From: an uncultured Oscillospiraceae bacterium
GTDB taxonomy: Bacteria > Bacillota > Clostridia > Oscillospirales > Oscillospiraceae
NCBI GenBank assembly: GCA_910588495.1
Contig: CAJUPU010000051.1
Coordinates: forward strand, 1 to 9,103
Direction of reading: 5' to 3'
DNA length: 9,103 nucleotides
The notes beneath the pieces were generated by a model that saw nothing but the letters and a program-made list of their open reading frames with translations, was not told the origin of the DNA and did no database searches. The position numbers and the translations under genes are program-made. This document shows positions 6,952 to 9,103 of this stretch, in pieces. Position 1 is the first letter of the stretch; every line of letters begins with the position of its first letter.

Positions 6952-9103
6952 GTGAGCGAAGTATTTTCCATACAGTTGAGCAATCACACCACCCAGCGGG
7001 ACGGCAAATCCGGCGTCTGGCTGGACTTGCCCGCCACGGCGGAACAGGTGCAAGCGGCGATGGGGCAGATCGGCGTCACGCAGGATAATCCCTGGGACTA
7101 TTTCATCAGCGGCTTTTCCTCCCCGGAGGGCCGTCACCTGGCTATCCCCTACAATCTGGCGCTGGCCTCCGGCGTGAACGAGCTGAATTTCCTTGCCGCC
7201 CGGCTGGAAAAGCTGGACGCCTACGAGATCGGCACACTGAACGCCGCCTTGCAGCAGAAGAACACCGAATTGCGGACGATCAGCCGCATCATCGACTATC
7301 CCGACAATCTGGATTACTATGTCAATCTCCCCGACATCCATACCGTGGCGGCGCTGGGGGACTACTACCTGAACCGTTCCGGGATGGTGGATATGCCGGA
7401 CGAGTGGAAGCCCGCCATCGACACGGCCGCGCTGGGAAAGCACATCGCCGGACTGGAACAGGGGGCCTTTACCGAGTACGGCTATATCGTCAAAAGCGGC
7501 GACCAGTGGCGGCAGGTCTATGAGGGCCAGATCATCCCGGAGGAATACCGGGTGCTGTCCTTTCCGCCCCCGCAGGTGGAGCGGGACGAGGCCAGCCGTC
7601 CCCAGCGGTCGCCGGAGCAGACCGCCCCGGCCTCCCAGCCCGTCATTCCCATTGTGCTGACCGGCAGGAACAACGCCGAGCGCATGAAAGAGATCACCGA
7701 TAAACTGGAAGCCGGTATTCAGGCCCTTTTTGAGAGTGAGCGGTATAAAAACTATCTCACCGCCATGTCCAAGTTCCACAATTACAGCTTCAACAATACC
7801 CTTCTGATCGCCATGCAGAAGCCGGACGCCTCCCTGGTGGCGGGCTACAACAAGTGGAAGGACGAGTTCGAGCGCCATGTGAAGCGGGGGGAGCGGGCCA
7901 TCAAGATTTTGGCCCCGGCCCCCTACAAGGTGCGGCGGCAGGTGGAAAAGCTGGACGCCAGCGGCAGGCCCATCCCCGGCCCGGACGGGAAGCCGCTGAC
8001 CGAGGAACAGGAAGTGACCGTCCCCGCCTTTAAGGTGGTGTCGGTGTTCGATGTGTCCCAGACCGAGGGCCGGGAGATACCCGACATCGCCGTGGACGAG
8101 CTGACCGGCAGCGTGGAGCGGTATCAGGACTTCTTCACCGCCCTGGAGCGGACTTCCCCCGTCCCCATCGCCTTTGAGAACATCGAGAGCGGGGCGCACG
8201 GCTACTACCACCTGGAGGAAAAGCGCATCGCCATTGACGAGGGCATGAGCGAGCTGCAAAACCTGAAAACCGCCATCCATGAGATCGCCCATGCCACTCT
8301 CCACGCCATTGACAAGGACGCCACGCCGGAGGAATTGGCCGACCGCCCCGACCGCCGCACTCGCGAGGTGCAGGCCGAGAGCGTGGCCTACGCCGTCTGC
8401 CAGCACTACGGGCTGGACACGTCGGACTACTCGTTCGGCTATGTGGCCGGTTGGAGTTCCGGCAAGGAGCTGTCCGAGCTGAAAGCCTCCCTTGAAACCA
8501 TCCGGGCCACGGCCAACGACCTGATTACCAAGATCGACGGCCACCTGGCCCAGCTTCAGCAGGAGCGGGAGGCCCGGCAGGAGGAGGCCCCGGCCATCTG
8601 GAACGGGCTGGACGGCCTTATCAACGACAAGCCTTTCATGCCGGGGGCCACCCCGGAGCAGCAGGCCAACGCCCTGATCGACTTTGCCGAGCGCGACGGC
8701 CAGCGGTTGGGCAACGGGGAACGCCGCCTGATCGTGGATTATGCCAATGTTATCCGGGACTATCACAAGGTTGCCGACCTTATCAATGAGCTGTGCGAGG
8801 ACGGCTTTGAGATACAGCACGGCCATGTGGACGCTTCGGTGCAGATGCGGGTGGAGCGTGAGATCGCGGAAGCGCCCCCAATTCTCCTTGACCCGGACGC
8901 CGAGCCGCTTGTGACGGTCATTTGGAGTGAGAGCGCCGACCTGCGGGATGGGGAGCAGTTGCCCCTTTCCCAAGCGGACGCCGTTTTCAAGGCCCTGGAC
9001 GACGCCATGAAGAATGAGCCGGGCTACGACAAGACCAAGTTCCGCATTGACTTCACCATGAACGGCAAGGCGGACAACTACGAGGGGCGGCAGGACTTTG
9101 GCG
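6952..9103 (+). CDS. Large polyvalent antirestriction protein: ArdA-like + ArdC-like (ssDNA-binding and metallopeptidase) domains, 3' end cut by window edge
   Basis: The frame stays open from GTG 6952 to the right edge (717 codons), with AGAAAGGAG at 6936-6944 seven bases before the GTG. Residues ~1-205 resemble ArdA, a DNA-mimic inhibitor of type I restriction, with conserved-looking DLPATAEQVQAAMGQIGV, DYYLNRSGMVDMPDEW, AFTEYGYIVKSG and PEEYRVLSF. A Pro/Gln/Glu linker (~206-243) follows. Residues ~244-395 match the ArdC N-terminal ssDNA-binding domain (FHNYSFNNTLLIAMQKPDA, GYNKWK). Residues ~400-500 form a zinc-metallopeptidase-like domain with HEIAH (H443, E444, H447) and EVQAESVAYAV (E476 as probable third ligand). 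A coiled coil spans ~507-546. From ~644 (VTVIWSESADL, FRIDFTMNGKADNYEGRQDF) there is a segment like the LPD-type large polyvalent protein-associated domains. Such giant proteins are carried by phages and ICEs and are thought to enter the recipient with or soon after the DNA. The fold assignments are solid for ArdC and likely for ArdA; activities are inferred. Confidence 0.82.
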   Translation, partial: MSEVFSIQLSNHTTQRDGKSGVWLDLPATAEQVQAAMGQIGVTQDNPWDYFISGFSSPEGRHLAIPYNLALASGVNELNFLAARLEKLDAYEIGTLNAALQQKNTELRTISRIIDYPDNLDYYVNLPDIHTVAALGDYYLNRSGMVDMPDEWKPAIDTAALGKHIAGLEQGAFTEYGYIVKSGDQWRQVYEGQIIPEEYRVLSFPPPQVERDEASRPQRSPEQTAPASQPVIPIVLTGRNNAERMKEITDKLEAGIQALFESERYKNYLTAMSKFHNYSFNNTLLIAMQKPDASLVAGYNKWKDEFERHVKRGERAIKILAPAPYKVRRQVEKLDASGRPIPGPDGKPLTEEQEVTVPAFKVVSVFDVSQTEGREIPDIAVDELTGSVERYQDFFTALERTSPVPIAFENIESGAHGYYHLEEKRIAIDEGMSELQNLKTAIHEIAHATLHAIDKDATPEELADRPDRRTREVQAESVAYAVCQHYGLDTSDYSFGYVAGWSSGKELSELKASLETIRATANDLITKIDGHLAQLQQEREARQEEAPAIWNGLDGLINDKPFMPGATPEQQANALIDFAERDGQRLGNGERRLIVDYANVIRDYHKVADLINELCEDGFEIQHGHVDASVQMRVEREIAEAPPILLDPDAEPLVTVIWSESADLRDGEQLPLSQADAVFKALDDAMKNEPGYDKTKFRIDFTMNGKADNYEGRQDFG

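Larger units (their letters stand above)
1..9103 (+). mobile_element. Internal segment of a Clostridia integrative and conjugative element (transfer region)
   Basis: The gene order VirB4 ATPase, CHAP hydrolase, DUF4315, DUF4366, topoisomerase III, then ArdA/ArdC-type protein is the recurring core of CTn-type elements in Clostridia, where these families carry the names CD1110, CD1108, CD1107 and so on. All genes are co-directional and most overlap or are separated by a few bases, as in one long transfer operon. Neither end of the element is in the window: no integrase, relaxase, attachment site or terminal repeat was found. The assignment rests on recognised protein families; the exact ICE family and host are inferred. 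Confidence 0.85.

Noticed and set aside
6934..8973. Long open frame on the - strand (679 codons) opposite the antirestriction gene
   Set aside because: Same codon-bias shadow; it covers almost exactly the + strand gene, and no domain is recognisable in it, whereas the + strand has HEIAH and ArdA/ArdC motifs.

Overview
The window is an internal slice of an integrative and conjugative element (ICE) of the kind common in gut Clostridia (the CD1105-CD1110 type modules first named in Clostridioides difficile CTns). All genes lie on the + strand. The sequence is GC-rich (about 60% by eye), with strong GGAGG-type ribosome sites and ATGA stop/start overlaps. This suggests a high-GC Oscillospiraceae/Flavonifractor-like Firmicute, or a metagenome from one; the species cannot be fixed from the sequence. 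No rRNA, tRNA, CRISPR, insertion sequence or attachment site was seen, and both window edges cut through genes.

Layout. (1) 3-608: C-terminal part of a VirB4-type conjugation ATPase. (2) 605-2638: a membrane-anchored CHAP-domain peptidoglycan hydrolase (CD1108 family). (3) 2668-3857: a two-gene insert, a PAPS-reductase-family PP-loop protein followed by a GNAT-like XF1762-family protein. (4) 3860-4111: small coiled-coil protein (DUF4315 family). (5) 4101-4802: secreted/type I membrane protein with a six-cysteine cluster and an acidic tail (DUF4366, CD1107 family). (6) 4799-6883: DNA topoisomerase III. (7) 6895-6926: a perfect 14-pair hairpin. (8) 6952 to the right edge: a very large polyvalent protein that joins an ArdA-like domain to an ArdC-like domain and continues beyond the window. 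There is no gene-free stretch longer than 68 bases.

How they work together. VirB4, the CHAP hydrolase, DUF4315 and DUF4366 belong to the mating-pair/type IV secretion part of the element. Topoisomerase III handles the DNA during transfer or re-establishment. The ArdA-ArdC protein probably shields the incoming DNA from host restriction. The most interesting part is the PP-loop plus GNAT pair, which interrupts an otherwise standard transfer operon. It is not a conjugation gene pair, and I propose it as a cargo module, possibly for nucleic-acid modification. The PP-loop gene also lacks ATG, GTG or TTG at the expected place: its ribosome site points at an ATC codon.
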